Shown here in pieces: positions 18,056-27,976 of a DNA stretch of 60,887 nt; the first letter of the stretch is position 1, and each line of letters begins with the position of its first letter. The DNA lies in NCBI RefSeq assembly GCF_003013815.1, contig NZ_PRLH01000187.1, positions 1 through 60,887 of the forward strand. Reading direction: 5' to 3'. The notes under the pieces were generated by a model. That model saw only the letters and a list, made by a program, of their open reading frames with translations. It was not told the origin of the DNA and made no database searches. The position numbers and the translations under genes are program-made. The DNA comes from Cyanothece sp. BG0011 (GTDB lineage Bacteria > Cyanobacteriota > Cyanobacteriia > Cyanobacteriales > Microcystaceae).

Positions 18056-20606
18056 TAAATGTCGACAACAATCACTCCTCAAAAAAATTACTCACCGAAT
18101 CATGCTCTTAACTATTATTTGTCTTTTGGGGGTAATTAGCAGCATTGTGATTAGTTCTTTATTAATAGTGAAAAGAATTGATTGGACTTTAGAACAAATT
18201 AGTGAGGAAAAAATTGGGACATTTCAAGTATTTTTTCAAACCTTAATAACTAGCGTATTAAGAAATCGTATTTTAGCTCGTGACGCAACGACTTCCCAAG
18301 AAGAACAATTATTACGTCAAATTCGTTGGCGAAATCCAGCTATCTTAGATATCTTGCTAGTTCAAAATGATGGGAAAGTAATTGCTCAAAGCAGTCGCAG
18401 TCTTCGGCCTAAACTAAATAAAATTCAGGAACAACCTTGGTTACATAACCTGCAAGATGTTACTCAGGTTTGGTTTGGTTTAGTAACTTATGAACTTAAT
18501 AATTATTCAGTGACAATGGTAGTTAAGTTAACTGATGAATTAGGATTACCTTATGATAACGTTAATTTAGTAACTCGTATTGACTTAAATGAACTTTTAA
18601 GACAGTTAACCAATACACAAGGAAAGGAAAATAATATTTACATTATTGATCAAATTAATAATGTAAATAGAATTATTCTTCATCGAGATATCAGGTTATT
18701 GCAAAGTCACATCAATAGTTATCAAATCGACTTTAACAATTTAGAAAGATTAACAATTGAACAATCTCCTAGTCAAGAATTAGTATTTGCTTATCATAAA
18801 AGATTTGACATTTTTTTAGGTGAGAAATGGTTAGATTACTTAGACAATCTGGTTTGGGTTGTCACTATTGAGCAACCTTTTCTAGATACTATTTATCCTT
18901 TTATTCCTATTGTTATTGTCCTAATACTTGTTTTAATAATCATTATAATCATTATTGTCTATATTTTTGTCTTTATTAAAAAGCGTGTTATTGAACCAAT
19001 TAAAAACTTACAATTAGCTATCAAACAAATCAACAATAATCAGTTTGATTTAGAATTAACAATAGAAAATAATGATGAATTAGGCGAATTATATAATGGC
19101 TTTAATAAGATGACAAAACAATTAAAAGAATCCTTTGAGACTTTAGAAACTCGCGTCCAGGAAAGAACAATACAACTAGAAAAAGCAAATCAAGTCAAAC
19201 GAGAATTTATCGGAAATATTAATCATGAGTTAAGAACCCCGTTAAATCATATTATTGGTTATAGTGAACGACTGTATCAAGATAACTTCTTGAATAGTGA
19301 ACAAAAAAAACAATTAGAGATTATTAATAATAGTAGTCAACATCTTTTATCTCTAATTAACCAAATTTTAGATATTTCTAAAATTGAAGCAGGTCAAATG
19401 AGACAAGAAAAAAATAGTTTCAATTTATCTCAATTATTAACGAATGTTCAAGAAATGTTTGCCCTTAATTGTCGTTTAAAAGGTCTAGAGTTTGCGGTAG
19501 AAAACAATCTTGAAGAAAAATTAAACTATATTTATGCTGACAAAAAGAAACTAAAACAAATTTTAATTAACTTATTAAATAATGCTATTAAATTTACAGA
19601 AAAAGGAAGTGTGAGAATAGTAGTTTATCAGGAAGATGGTGGCTACTTTAACTCTAGTAATAATGAAAATTACTATGACTTAATATTGCAAATTAAAGAC
19701 ACAGGAAAAGGAATCTCACCCCAAGAAATAAGCAAATTATTTAAGCCTTTTGAACAAACAGAAACAGGACGTAATATAGCACAAGGAAGTGGCTTGGGAC
19801 TCTATATCACCCATCAATTTATTGAAGTAATGGAAGGTAAGATAACCGTTGATAGCTTGCCTGATATTGGTACAACATTTACCATAAAAATTCCGGTAGA
19901 ATTAGTTAAGAAAGAGACAATTCTATCTCAAACAATACCCCAAAAAGTAATTGGTTTAGCCCCCAACCAACCTCATTATCGCATTTTAGTGGTTGATGAT
20001 GATTTGCCAAGTGGGAATCTGTTGGTTAATCTATTATCATCTATTGGCTTATCAGTCCAAGTTGCCTACAATGGACAACAAGCCATTTCTCTGTGGGAAG
20101 AATGGCAACCCCATCTTATTTGGATGGAGTTAGAGTTGCCCATTATGGACGGTTTTAAAGCCATTGAATCTATCAAAAACACAACAACTGAGTTATTTCC
20201 CTATATCATTGTTTTAACGGCTGATGCCTCTGAAAATGTACGACAAAAAGCTTTATCTTCCGGTTGTGATGACTTTGTGGCTAAGCCTTTCCAAAGGGCA
20301 GTCATTTGGGAAAAAATGAGACAATATTTAGGGTTACAATATGTTTATAAATCAGATACTAAACAAACTCAATTAACATCTCATACTGAAGTAAACCCTA
20401 CGGTTTTAGAGCAAATGCCTCAAGACTGGCTAAATGATCTCTATGAAGCAAGTCTTTATCTTCAAGGAAAAAAAGTGTTAGTGTTGATTAAAAAAATTGA
20501 AGATTCTCATCCTAGTTTAGCTCAATTTCTCCAACCCTTAGCAGAAAATTATCGATTTGATAAAATTACCGCTTTAATTGATCACTATTACTCAACTCAT
20601 ACATAA
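18033..20606 (+). CDS. hybrid sensor histidine kinase with degenerate receiver
   Basis: Membrane kinase of 857 residues: TM1 about 25-46, periplasmic sensor about 50-285, TM2 about 288-315, HAMP about 316-370, and coiled coil to 390. HisKA follows with phospho-His398 (NHELRTPLNH), then HATPase with N box (NLLNNAIKFTE), G1 box DTGKG (556-560) and G2 box GSGLGL (585-590). The receiver (about 649-768) keeps the acidic cluster DDD 655-657, Thr729 and Lys751. Its phospho-acceptor Asp is replaced by Glu699 (WMELELP), so it cannot take a normal phosphoryl group. A ~75-residue C-terminal helical extension follows. Start and upstream stop overlap by 23 bp. Confidence 0.9.
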   Translation: MKNRHQINKCRQQSLLKKITHRIMLLTIICLLGVISSIVISSLLIVKRIDWTLEQISEEKIGTFQVFFQTLITSVLRNRILARDATTSQEEQLLRQIRWRNPAILDILLVQNDGKVIAQSSRSLRPKLNKIQEQPWLHNLQDVTQVWFGLVTYELNNYSVTMVVKLTDELGLPYDNVNLVTRIDLNELLRQLTNTQGKENNIYIIDQINNVNRIILHRDIRLLQSHINSYQIDFNNLERLTIEQSPSQELVFAYHKRFDIFLGEKWLDYLDNLVWVVTIEQPFLDTIYPFIPIVIVLILVLIIIIIIIVYIFVFIKKRVIEPIKNLQLAIKQINNNQFDLELTIENNDELGELYNGFNKMTKQLKESFETLETRVQERTIQLEKANQVKREFIGNINHELRTPLNHIIGYSERLYQDNFLNSEQKKQLEIINNSSQHLLSLINQILDISKIEAGQMRQEKNSFNLSQLLTNVQEMFALNCRLKGLEFAVENNLEEKLNYIYADKKKLKQILINLLNNAIKFTEKGSVRIVVYQEDGGYFNSSNNENYYDLILQIKDTGKGISPQEISKLFKPFEQTETGRNIAQGSGLGLYITHQFIEVMEGKITVDSLPDIGTTFTIKIPVELVKKETILSQTIPQKVIGLAPNQPHYRILVVDDDLPSGNLLVNLLSSIGLSVQVAYNGQQAISLWEEWQPHLIWMELELPIMDGFKAIESIKNTTTELFPYIIVLTADASENVRQKALSSGCDDFVAKPFQRAVIWEKMRQYLGLQYVYKSDTKQTQLTSHTEVNPTVLEQMPQDWLNDLYEASLYLQGKKVLVLIKKIEDSHPSLAQFLQPLAENYRFDKITALIDHYYSTHT

Positions 20607-20616
20607 ATTTATCATT

Positions 20617-21648
20617 ATGTCAAGTTTACTTAGATCAAAAGAAAAACCAATTATCATGGTAGTTGACGATCAAGTGACCAACTTGAAATTGTTATCAGAT
20701 ATGTTAGAAGATAATGAGTATGAAGTGCGCCAAGCTATCAATGGAGTGACTACCTTAAAATCTGTTGAACTATCACCTCCTGATTTAATTTTACTCGACA
20801 TTAAAATGCCAGATATGAATGGTTATACTGTTTGTGAAAAATTAAAAGCTAACCTAAAAACAAAAGACATTCCCATCATTTTCATTAGTGCCAGTGATGA
20901 AAGTTTAGATAAGGTAAAAGCCTTTTCTATAGGCGGATCTGATTATATTACGAAACCTTTGAAATTAGTAGAAGTTTTAGCTAGAATCAAAAATCAACTA
21001 CAGATAAAACAGTTACAACAAGAATTAAAAGAAAGAAATGCTTATTTAGAAACCCTGGTGAAAGAATTAGAAAAAAGTAAGAAAAAATCAGAAAAACTGG
21101 CTCGCATCGATGCTTTAACTGAGATTGGAAATCGTCTTTATTTTAATGATTGTTTAGAAAGAGAATGGCAAAGATCCCTACGACAAGAACAACCATTAGG
21201 ACTTATTTTGTGCGATGTAGATAACTTTAAACTCTATAATGATACCTATGGTCATCTCAAAGGCGATCGTTGCCTTTTTGAGGTTGCCCAAGGTTTAAAA
21301 ATAGCTGTTTTACGAGGAACAGATTTAGTCTGTCGTTATGGAGGAGAAGAGTTTGCTATCATTTTACCCAATACTGATAATCAAGGAGGTGAAGCCATTT
21401 GTCAAAGAATTATTGAACAGATTCAACAGTTAAAAATACCCCATCGTTCCTCTGCTGTTTCGTCTTATGTTTCAATTAGTTTAGGATTTGCTAGTTTAAT
21501 GCCTTCTCCTAGTTTAACATCAGATGTTTTACTGTCTATGAGCGATTCTGCTCTTTATAAAGCTAAAGAAACAGGTAAAAACTGCTTTTTTGTAATCACC
21601 AATATCAACGATTCATTTCCGATGTCCAAACCTACTATTTTTGAGTAG
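20617..21648 (+). CDS. response regulator diguanylate cyclase (REC-GGDEF)
   Basis: PleD-like output protein of 343 residues. The start at 20617 (MSSLLRSKEK) lies 10 bp after the kinase stop; an earlier in-frame start overlaps the kinase gene. The receiver has the acidic pair DD 17-18, phospho-acceptor Asp61 (LLDIKMP), and Lys113. A helical linker (about 125-160) leads to the GGDEF domain with active GGEEF at 242-246 and I-site RGTD at 233-236. Because the upstream kinase has a dead internal receiver, this intact Asp61 is the obvious phosphotransfer target, giving ligand-controlled c-di-GMP synthesis (inference from operon structure). Confidence 0.92.
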   Translation: MSSLLRSKEKPIIMVVDDQVTNLKLLSDMLEDNEYEVRQAINGVTTLKSVELSPPDLILLDIKMPDMNGYTVCEKLKANLKTKDIPIIFISASDESLDKVKAFSIGGSDYITKPLKLVEVLARIKNQLQIKQLQQELKERNAYLETLVKELEKSKKKSEKLARIDALTEIGNRLYFNDCLEREWQRSLRQEQPLGLILCDVDNFKLYNDTYGHLKGDRCLFEVAQGLKIAVLRGTDLVCRYGGEEFAIILPNTDNQGGEAICQRIIEQIQQLKIPHRSSAVSSYVSISLGFASLMPSPSLTSDVLLSMSDSALYKAKETGKNCFFVITNINDSFPMSKPTIFE

Positions 21649-21765
21649 ATTTGGTTGCAGGTTATCAGGAAGGTAATTTCTTGTGACAATTACTCCTACA
21701 TATTGCTAGATGCAGGAGAAACATAAGCTAACTTCATCAATAATTAACTCACCAAAAACATCAAA

Positions 21766-23016
21766 TTAACGATATTTTTTAAAGGCTAAGGTCACATTAT
21801 GTCCACCAAACCCAAAGGAGTTAGATAAAGCCACATCAATGTCTAAAGGGCGACTGTCGTAAGGAACATAATCAAGATCACACTCAGGATCAGGGTTATC
21901 TAAATTAAGGGTTGGGGGAATGCGATCATTAGCAATGGCCATCACCGTAGCCACTGCTTCGATCCCCCCGGAACCGCCTAATAAGTGACCGGTCATCGAT
22001 TTAGTGGAACTAACCGCAATACGATAAGCATGATCTCCTAACGCCTTTTTAATGGCTTTAGTTTCGGTCACATCGTTAGCTGCGGTACTGGTGCCGTGAG
22101 CGTTAATGTAACTGACTTGTTCCGGGGAAATTCCCCCATCTTTGAGGGCTAATTCCATAGCGCGGGTAGCCCCGGCACCATCGGGAACTGGTGCCGTCAT
22201 GTGATAGGCATCACAAGTCATGGCGTAACCCACGATTTCTCCATAGATTTTCGCACCCCGTTCTAAGGCGTGTTCTAATTCTTCAAGAATTAAAATGCCT
22301 GATCCTTCTCCCATGACGAAACCATCTCGATCCTTATCAAAGGGACGACTTGCTCTTTGGGGTTCATCGTTACGGGTTGATAAAGCTCTGGCCGACGCAA
22401 ACCCGGCTAAAGATAAGGGGGTCACAGCTGCTTCGGTTCCCCCACAAAACATGGCTTTTGCATAACCTCGTTGGACCAGACGAAAGGCATCGCCGATAGC
22501 ATGAGAGCCGGCCGCACAGGCGGTTACCGTACAAGTATTCGGTCCTTTAGCTCCTGTGTGGATGGCCGTTAACCCTGAGGCCATATTAGCGATCATCATG
22601 GGGATCATAAAAGGACTACAACGACTGGGGCCTCGGTTTAAATAAATTTCTTGTTGATCTTCAAGGACTTTGATCCCCCCTATTCCCGTACCAATAATGA
22701 CCCCGATTTGCTCTGCATTAAGGTCATTAATCGCTAATTTAGAGTCAGCTAAGGCTTGTAAACTGGCTGACACGCCAAATTGGGCAAAACGGTCCATGCG
22801 CTTTGCTTCTTTGCGATCGAGGTAGTCATGGGGATCAAATCCTTTCACTTCACCAGCAATGCGACAAGAATGTTGAGAGGGATCAAAATGGGTAATCTGG
22901 CCGATTCCGCTTTTTCCACTCATTAAACCTTGCCAATAGTCTGTTAGGGTATTGCCAATGGGGGTGATAGCACCTAACCCGGTTACCACTACTCGCTTTA
23001 ATTGTGAATTTGTCAT
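21766..23016 (-). CDS. fabF: beta-ketoacyl-ACP synthase II
   Basis: Condenses malonyl-ACP with the growing acyl-ACP in type II fatty acid synthesis. It is 416 residues, the usual length. The catalytic Cys is in TACAAGSHA (about Cys167), and the two catalytic His lie in NAHGTSTAAND and in the KSMTGHLLGGSGG segment. It opens with the typical RVVVTGLGAITPIG. The gene is 91 bp downstream of acpP on the same strand, the standard acpP-fabF arrangement. Confidence 0.97.
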   Translation of the reverse strand: MTNSQLKRVVVTGLGAITPIGNTLTDYWQGLMSGKSGIGQITHFDPSQHSCRIAGEVKGFDPHDYLDRKEAKRMDRFAQFGVSASLQALADSKLAINDLNAEQIGVIIGTGIGGIKVLEDQQEIYLNRGPSRCSPFMIPMMIANMASGLTAIHTGAKGPNTCTVTACAAGSHAIGDAFRLVQRGYAKAMFCGGTEAAVTPLSLAGFASARALSTRNDEPQRASRPFDKDRDGFVMGEGSGILILEELEHALERGAKIYGEIVGYAMTCDAYHMTAPVPDGAGATRAMELALKDGGISPEQVSYINAHGTSTAANDVTETKAIKKALGDHAYRIAVSSTKSMTGHLLGGSGGIEAVATVMAIANDRIPPTLNLDNPDPECDLDYVPYDSRPLDIDVALSNSFGFGGHNVTLAFKKYR

Positions 23017-23107
23017 GATTTTCCCTTATAAAAAGATTGATCTACCCAACAACGAAATTAGGGAGCGATGGGGGGATAAATAACTTATTTTTGTTATTAA
23101 TTAGGCT

Positions 23108-23347
23108 TTAGCTGGTCGCTTCTTCAATGTGATCCACCGCAGCTTTGACTGTGGCGATATTTTCAGCCGCTTCGTCAGGAATTTCGATGTCAAACTCCTC
23201 TTCTAAGGCCATTACTAATTCTACGGTATCTAAAGAGTCAGCCCCCAAGTCATTGGCAAAATTGGCCTCTGGGGTCACTTGATCTTCTTCAACTTCGAGT
23301 TGTTCGACGACGATACTTTTTACTTTTTCAAATATTTCTTGGTTCAT
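23108..23347 (-). CDS. acpP: acyl carrier protein
   Basis: Small acidic carrier of acyl chains for fatty acid synthesis, 79 residues. The 4'-phosphopantetheine attachment serine is in [11 protein letters not shown] (about Ser41), and the helix [10 protein letters not shown] is typical. It lies upstream of fabF and is probably co-transcribed with it. Confidence 0.98.
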   Translation of the reverse strand: MNQEIFEKVKSIVVEQLEVEEDQVTPEANFANDLGADSLDTVELVMALEEEFDIEIPDEAAENIATVKAAVDHIEEATS

Positions 23348-23676
23348 TAATCTTTAAATTAACCGCTAAGGACCCCGTCAGTTTAACCATGATGGGGAGG
23401 AAATGGGGCGGAATTTACCATTCCCTAAAGTTGATTTTACTGTTAAGGTTGATTCAGCATTATTCATATTATCGGTAAATGGTCAGTCAGGGAATAGGGA
23501 AATAAGAAGATTATTTTGGGGTGTGGGGTGTCGGGTGTGGGGTGTCGGTTGTCACAGAGATCAAGATCAATATCAAAACTAGAATTTTTCTTAGTATCCA
23601 AATCAGGTTTGCACAGAGGCTTGAGTATGTCAAAATAGTTGAAAATTAAGCTATTATCTTCATTCAACTATTTGCT
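23348..23676. repeat. intergenic region with (GGGGTGT)n heptamers
   Basis: The 329-bp divergent gap between acpP and psb32. It contains five 7-bp units at 23518-23552 (GGGGTGT, GGGGTGT, CGGGTGT, GGGGTGT, CGGTTGT). No gene is convincing here: a short minus-strand frame spans the repeat but looks like translated low-complexity DNA. Confidence 0.7.
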
Positions 23677-24366
23677 ATGAAACCCATAAAATACCTGATA
23701 GGACTTATCCTATGTCTGGCCATCGCTTTGAGTTGTGCGATCGCTCCTGCGTCGGCAACGGGGGTTTATGATCTCCCTGTGTTAACCCCCGGATCAGACA
23801 CTTGGGTGGTTGATCAAGCGGATGCCATTAGTTTTGCTAATGAAAATCGCCTCAATGGTCAATTAAAAAAATTAGCCAATAATACGGGCAACGAAGTCAG
23901 ACTCATTGCTATCCGTCGTTTAGATTATGGTTTAACCATGCAAGACTTGGCCGATGGTATTTTTGATAAATGGTATCCTAGCCCCGAACAAAAGGCTAAC
24001 CAAGTTATTTTGGTCGTCGATACTTTAACCAATAAAACCGCTTTACGTCAAGGAGATGACACCGAGTCTTTATTAACTGATGAAATTGCGACGAGTGTGG
24101 TTAAAGAAACCCTTGCTGTCCCTTTACGGAGTGCCAAGTATAATGAGGCTTTCCTCGAAGCTGGCGATCGCCTTGTGGCTGTTTTATCTGGCAACCCCGA
24201 CCCCGGTCCCCCTGAAGTGCAAGAACTCAATATTGAAAGCACCTTTACCAGTGCAGAAGATACAGACGATACCAGCGCAACTATCTGGGTGGTAATCTTA
24301 ATGGTTCTCGCTACGGTTATCCCTATGGCAACCTATTTCTGGTATGTCGGCATACCCGGTCGCTAA
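23677..24366 (+). CDS. psb32: Psb32/TPM-domain thylakoid protein
   Basis: 229-residue protein with a cleavable signal sequence ending near APASA (about 23-27), a TPM domain in the lumen or periplasm (about 38-175, with VVDQADAISFANENRLNGQL), an acidic linker, and a C-terminal membrane helix (about 203-224). This is the layout of Psb32 (plant TLP18.3), which protects photosystem II from photodamage and speeds its repair. A weak hairpin follows the stop. Assignment relies on domain order and length; other TPM proteins of unknown role exist. Confidence 0.8.
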   Translation: MKPIKYLIGLILCLAIALSCAIAPASATGVYDLPVLTPGSDTWVVDQADAISFANENRLNGQLKKLANNTGNEVRLIAIRRLDYGLTMQDLADGIFDKWYPSPEQKANQVILVVDTLTNKTALRQGDDTESLLTDEIATSVVKETLAVPLRSAKYNEAFLEAGDRLVAVLSGNPDPGPPEVQELNIESTFTSAEDTDDTSATIWVVILMVLATVIPMATYFWYVGIPGR

Positions 24367-24394
24367 AAACAGAATATTTTTTATCGTAGGGGTT

Positions 24395-24415
24395 AACGAG
24401 GGTTGACCCCTCGTT
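24395..24415. terminator. hairpin after psb32
   Basis: AACGAGGG pairs with CCCTCGTT across the 5-nt loop TTGAC, followed by TTAGTT. It lies 29 bp past the psb32 stop and 52 bp before the devB start, so it is a plausible weak intrinsic terminator. Confidence 0.5.
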
Positions 24416-24467
24416 TAGTTAAAAACACTATAATCAAACTGTACAGTCTAGTCTAAATTTTTGGTGA

Positions 24468-25796
24468 GTGCGACGAAGCCTAATGGGACAAGCAATGGAG
24501 TTCAAAAAAACCCTATTATCTAAGAAGGGTAAACCCTGGGTGATTGGGGTTTCTCTCCTAGGGGTGGCTTTAATGGGAGTCACAACCGTTTACGTACTGA
24601 ACCTCAGTCGTTCTGAGTCACAACAGTCGGAAGTTAGCACCTCTGTTAAATCCCCTAAAATAGAAACAATTTCAGCTTTGGGACGACTCGAACCTTTAGG
24701 AGAGGTCATTAATTTAGCTCCACCCCCCACCCAAGGAGGGGCGAAAATTCAGCAATTATTAGTGCAAGAGGGGGACAGGGTAAAAGTCGGGCAAACCTTG
24801 GCTATTTTAGATAATATAGACAGTAAAAAAGCTGCTTTCAAGGCAGCACAGGAAGAAGTAAAAGTCGCTCAAGCTAATTTAGAAATTATCAAAGCAGGGG
24901 CTAAACTAGGGGAAATTGAAGCACAAGAAGCAACCATTCAACAATTAGAAGCGGAGTTAGAAGGCGAACTGTCTACAAATCAAGCCACCCTGGCACGGTT
25001 AGAGATGGAATTAGAGGGGGAAAAACGAGAACAAACCGCTACGATTGAACGGTTAAAAGCTGAATTAAAAGATGCTCAAAGAGAGTATCAAAGATATGAA
25101 AATTTAGCCGGAAATGGCGTGATTTCTCAGTCAGAGTTAGAGCAACGTCAATTAGAATTAGAACAAGCAAGAGAAAGTTTAAGAGAAGGGCAAGAAAGAC
25201 TCAATAAAACCATTAATACATTACAAGAAGAAATTGAAACAGAAAAAGCACAATCCAGGAAAGAAGTCAACAGTTTAAATCAACAAATTATAGCAGCTAA
25301 AGCTAACTTAAATCGTATTGCAGAAATTCGACCAGTTGATGTTCAAAAAGCACAAGCAGAACTGGATAGGGCAATGGCTCAATTACAAGAAAAACAAACA
25401 GATTTAGACTTAGCTTATATTAAGTCTCCTCTGGAGGGACAAGTGTTAAAAATTCATACCTATCCAGGGGAAAAAGTAGAGGATAATGGTATTTTAGAAT
25501 TAGGAAAAACCGATCAAATGATGGTAGTTGCAGAGGTTTATGAAAGTGAAATTAATCAGGTAAAAATAGGACAAAAAGCCATCATAAAAAGTGATAATAA
25601 TAGCTTTGCCGGAACCTTAGAAGGAACCGTTAAGAAAATTGGGTTACAAATTGGTAAAAAAGATGTTTTAGATACTGATCCGGCCGCGGACGTTGATGTT
25701 AGAGTGGTTGAAGTAGATATTGTGTTAACTCCAGAATCATCCGCTAAAGTTTCGGGACTCACCTATGCAAAAGTTATCACAGAAATTCAATTATAA
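24468..25796 (+). CDS. devB: DevB-type membrane fusion protein of an ABC exporter
   Basis: HlyD-like periplasmic adaptor, 442 residues from a GTG at 24468; in-frame ATGs at 24483 and 24495 are equally possible starts. It has a single N-terminal membrane anchor (about 21-46), a lipoyl half-motif (VKVGQTLAILDN), a very long coiled-coil hairpin (about 95-305) and a second lipoyl half plus beta barrel (YIKSPLEGQVLKIHTYPGEKV). The tail includes VDVRVVEVDI. It is first of three genes in the DevBCA order; in heterocystous cyanobacteria this complex exports glycolipids, and in unicellular species its cargo is unknown. Confidence 0.92.
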   Translation: MRRSLMGQAMEFKKTLLSKKGKPWVIGVSLLGVALMGVTTVYVLNLSRSESQQSEVSTSVKSPKIETISALGRLEPLGEVINLAPPPTQGGAKIQQLLVQEGDRVKVGQTLAILDNIDSKKAAFKAAQEEVKVAQANLEIIKAGAKLGEIEAQEATIQQLEAELEGELSTNQATLARLEMELEGEKREQTATIERLKAELKDAQREYQRYENLAGNGVISQSELEQRQLELEQARESLREGQERLNKTINTLQEEIETEKAQSRKEVNSLNQQIIAAKANLNRIAEIRPVDVQKAQAELDRAMAQLQEKQTDLDLAYIKSPLEGQVLKIHTYPGEKVEDNGILELGKTDQMMVVAEVYESEINQVKIGQKAIIKSDNNSFAGTLEGTVKKIGLQIGKKDVLDTDPAADVDVRVVEVDIVLTPESSAKVSGLTYAKVITEIQL

Positions 25797-25801
25797 ATAT
25801 T

Positions 25802-26953
25802 ATGAAAACCCCTTTAGCTTGGTTACAGTTAACCCATGAAAAAACCCGTTTATTAGTCGCCTTAGCAGGGATTACCTTTGCTGATGTTTTGATGTTTATG
25901 CAATTGGGTTTTAGAGATGCTTTGTTTGACAGTTCCGTTAAACTGCATCAAAGTTTAGATGGTGATATTTTTATTCTTAATTCTAAAACTGATACATTAA
26001 CAGGAATTAGAAGCTTCTCTCAACGTAGATTATACGAAACATTAGGAGTCGATCAAATCGAAACAGTTACTCCTGTTTATATCGGACTTGCTACTTGGAA
26101 AAATCCCCTAGTGAGAAAAACAAGGAATATTTTAAATGTTGGTTTAAACCCCGATCAAAATGTCATTATATTGCCTGAAGTACAAGAGCAAATATCAGTC
26201 ACTAAACAACAAGATGTGGTTTTATATGATCGTTTAGGTCGGAAAGAATTTGGGCCGATTCCTGAATTGTTTGACTCAGGAGAAACCGTTAAAACTGAAG
26301 TAGGAAACCGTCAAATAAGAGTTGGGGGTCTGTTTTCTGTGGGGACTTCTTTTGGTGCCGATGGGACAATTATTACCAGCGATGTTAACTTTTTGCGCTT
26401 ATTTCCTGAGCGAAAACAAGGGTTAATTGATATTGGAGTCATAAAATTAAAATCGGAGGCTGATCTAGAGAAAAATCTTGAGTTTTTGAGGAAAAATTTT
26501 AATTATGAAGATATTAGTTTTTATTCTAAACAAGAGTTTATTCAACATGAGAAAAAATTCTGGAGAACTCGAACAGCGATCGGCTTTATTTTTACGTTAG
26601 GAACGACTATGGGGTTTATCGTAGGAACGGTAATTGTTTATCAGATTTTATATACGGATGTAGCTGATCATTTACCTGAATATGCTACTTTAAAGGCCAT
26701 GGGATACACAGATTTTTATTTATTAACCCTAGTGTTTCAAGAAGCCATTATCTTAGGTATTATTGGGTTTATTCCTGGTGTTTGTTTTTCGATGTTACTG
26801 TATTATAATGCAGCTAAAGCGACGGGTTTACCGATTATGATGGTAACATCAAGAGCAATTACGGTTCTAATTTTAACCATTTTAATGTGTTGTATAAGTG
26901 GGGTTATTGCAGTGGGTAAATTACGGGCTGCTGATCCGGCGGATATCTTTTAA
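25802..26953 (+). CDS. devC: DevC-type ABC exporter permease
   Basis: MacB/FtsX-fold membrane subunit, 383 residues, beginning 5 bp after devB. One N-terminal helix (about 17-37), a large periplasmic domain (about 40-255) and three C-terminal helices (about 262-285, 305-335, 347-372) give the four-helix DevC topology. The opening MKTPLAWLQLTHEKTRL and the ending RAADPADIF are typical of DevC. It forms the exporter with DevB and DevA. Confidence 0.93.
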   Translation: MKTPLAWLQLTHEKTRLLVALAGITFADVLMFMQLGFRDALFDSSVKLHQSLDGDIFILNSKTDTLTGIRSFSQRRLYETLGVDQIETVTPVYIGLATWKNPLVRKTRNILNVGLNPDQNVIILPEVQEQISVTKQQDVVLYDRLGRKEFGPIPELFDSGETVKTEVGNRQIRVGGLFSVGTSFGADGTIITSDVNFLRLFPERKQGLIDIGVIKLKSEADLEKNLEFLRKNFNYEDISFYSKQEFIQHEKKFWRTRTAIGFIFTLGTTMGFIVGTVIVYQILYTDVADHLPEYATLKAMGYTDFYLLTLVFQEAIILGIIGFIPGVCFSMLLYYNAAKATGLPIMMVTSRAITVLILTILMCCISGVIAVGKLRAADPADIF

Positions 26954-26999
26954 CTCAAGGGAACAGGGAACAGTTAAAACCAATTCAGTTAAATAAATT

Positions 27000-27698
27000 A
27001 TGAATAATAATGCTGTAATTGATATTAAAGAACTTGATCATTATTTTGGAAAAGGAGAATTAAGAAAACAGATCCTTTTTGATATTAATTTAACGTTAAA
27101 ATCAGGGGAGGTTGTAATTTTAAAAGGTCCTTCTGGTTCGGGAAAAACGACCTTATTAACCTTAATGGGAGGGTTAAGATCACCACAAACTGGAAGTCTT
27201 AAAGTGTTGGGACAAGAGTTAGTCGGTGCCAAAAAACATCAATTAGTTAAAATTAGACGTAATATCGGTTATATTTTCCAGTCTCATAACCTTTTAGAAT
27301 GTTTAACGGCAAGACAAAATGTAGCCATGTCTTTAGAATTACATCCTCAATATTCCAGAGAAGAAATTAAACAAAAAACTCAAGAAATTTTAGAAGCAGT
27401 GGGGTTAGGAGAAAGGATTAATTATTATCCTCATAACCTTTCTGGAGGACAAAAACAAAGAGTGGCGATCGCTCGTGCATTAGTGAGTCGTCCGAAGATG
27501 GTTTTAGCTGATGAACCGACCGCATCTCTTGATAGTAAATCAGGTCATGATGTAGTTAATATTATGCAAAAATTAGCCAAAGAACAAGGATGTACCATTC
27601 TAATTGTTACCCATGATAATCGTATTTTAGACGTAGCTGATCGCATTGTAGAATTAGAAGACGGTCATCTCAAACAGACTGAAATAGAGGTGAGTTAA
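27000..27698 (+). CDS. devA: DevA-type ABC exporter ATPase
   Basis: ATP-binding subunit of the DevBCA exporter, 232 residues. Walker A is GPSGSGKTT (about 39-47), the Q loop lies in IGYIFQSHNLL, the ABC signature is LSGGQKQRVAIARAL, Walker B is MVLADEPTASLD, and the switch His is in IVTHDNR. It follows devC by 46 bp. It belongs to the MacB/LolD-type ATPase class that powers outer-membrane-spanning export rather than classic import. Confidence 0.94.
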   Translation: MNNNAVIDIKELDHYFGKGELRKQILFDINLTLKSGEVVILKGPSGSGKTTLLTLMGGLRSPQTGSLKVLGQELVGAKKHQLVKIRRNIGYIFQSHNLLECLTARQNVAMSLELHPQYSREEIKQKTQEILEAVGLGERINYYPHNLSGGQKQRVAIARALVSRPKMVLADEPTASLDSKSGHDVVNIMQKLAKEQGCTILIVTHDNRILDVADRIVELEDGHLKQTEIEVS

Positions 27699-27976
27699 AC
27701 TTGATTATCTATTGATCTATTTCAATCCTATTAATTCTATGGCAACGAAAACTATGATAAATTCTTAAAAATAAATTAATTTTGAGGGGGATGATGAGAA
27801 TTAATAGTCAATCTAATAATTGTCACTCCCATTCACTCAAAATTGACAACCTTTGTCATACTCCTATAGAAAGAGGAACTCCAGACCCCTAAAATCGGTC
27901 AACAGATAGCGATGAATAGGATTTTCTTTCGCTATTATTTAATACAACCCTCCAACATAAGTTTATAGTTGAAACC

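Noticed and set aside
23464-23667. 67-residue minus-strand frame between acpP and psb32
   Set aside because: It is made largely of the translated GGGGTGT heptamers and lacks a ribosome site.
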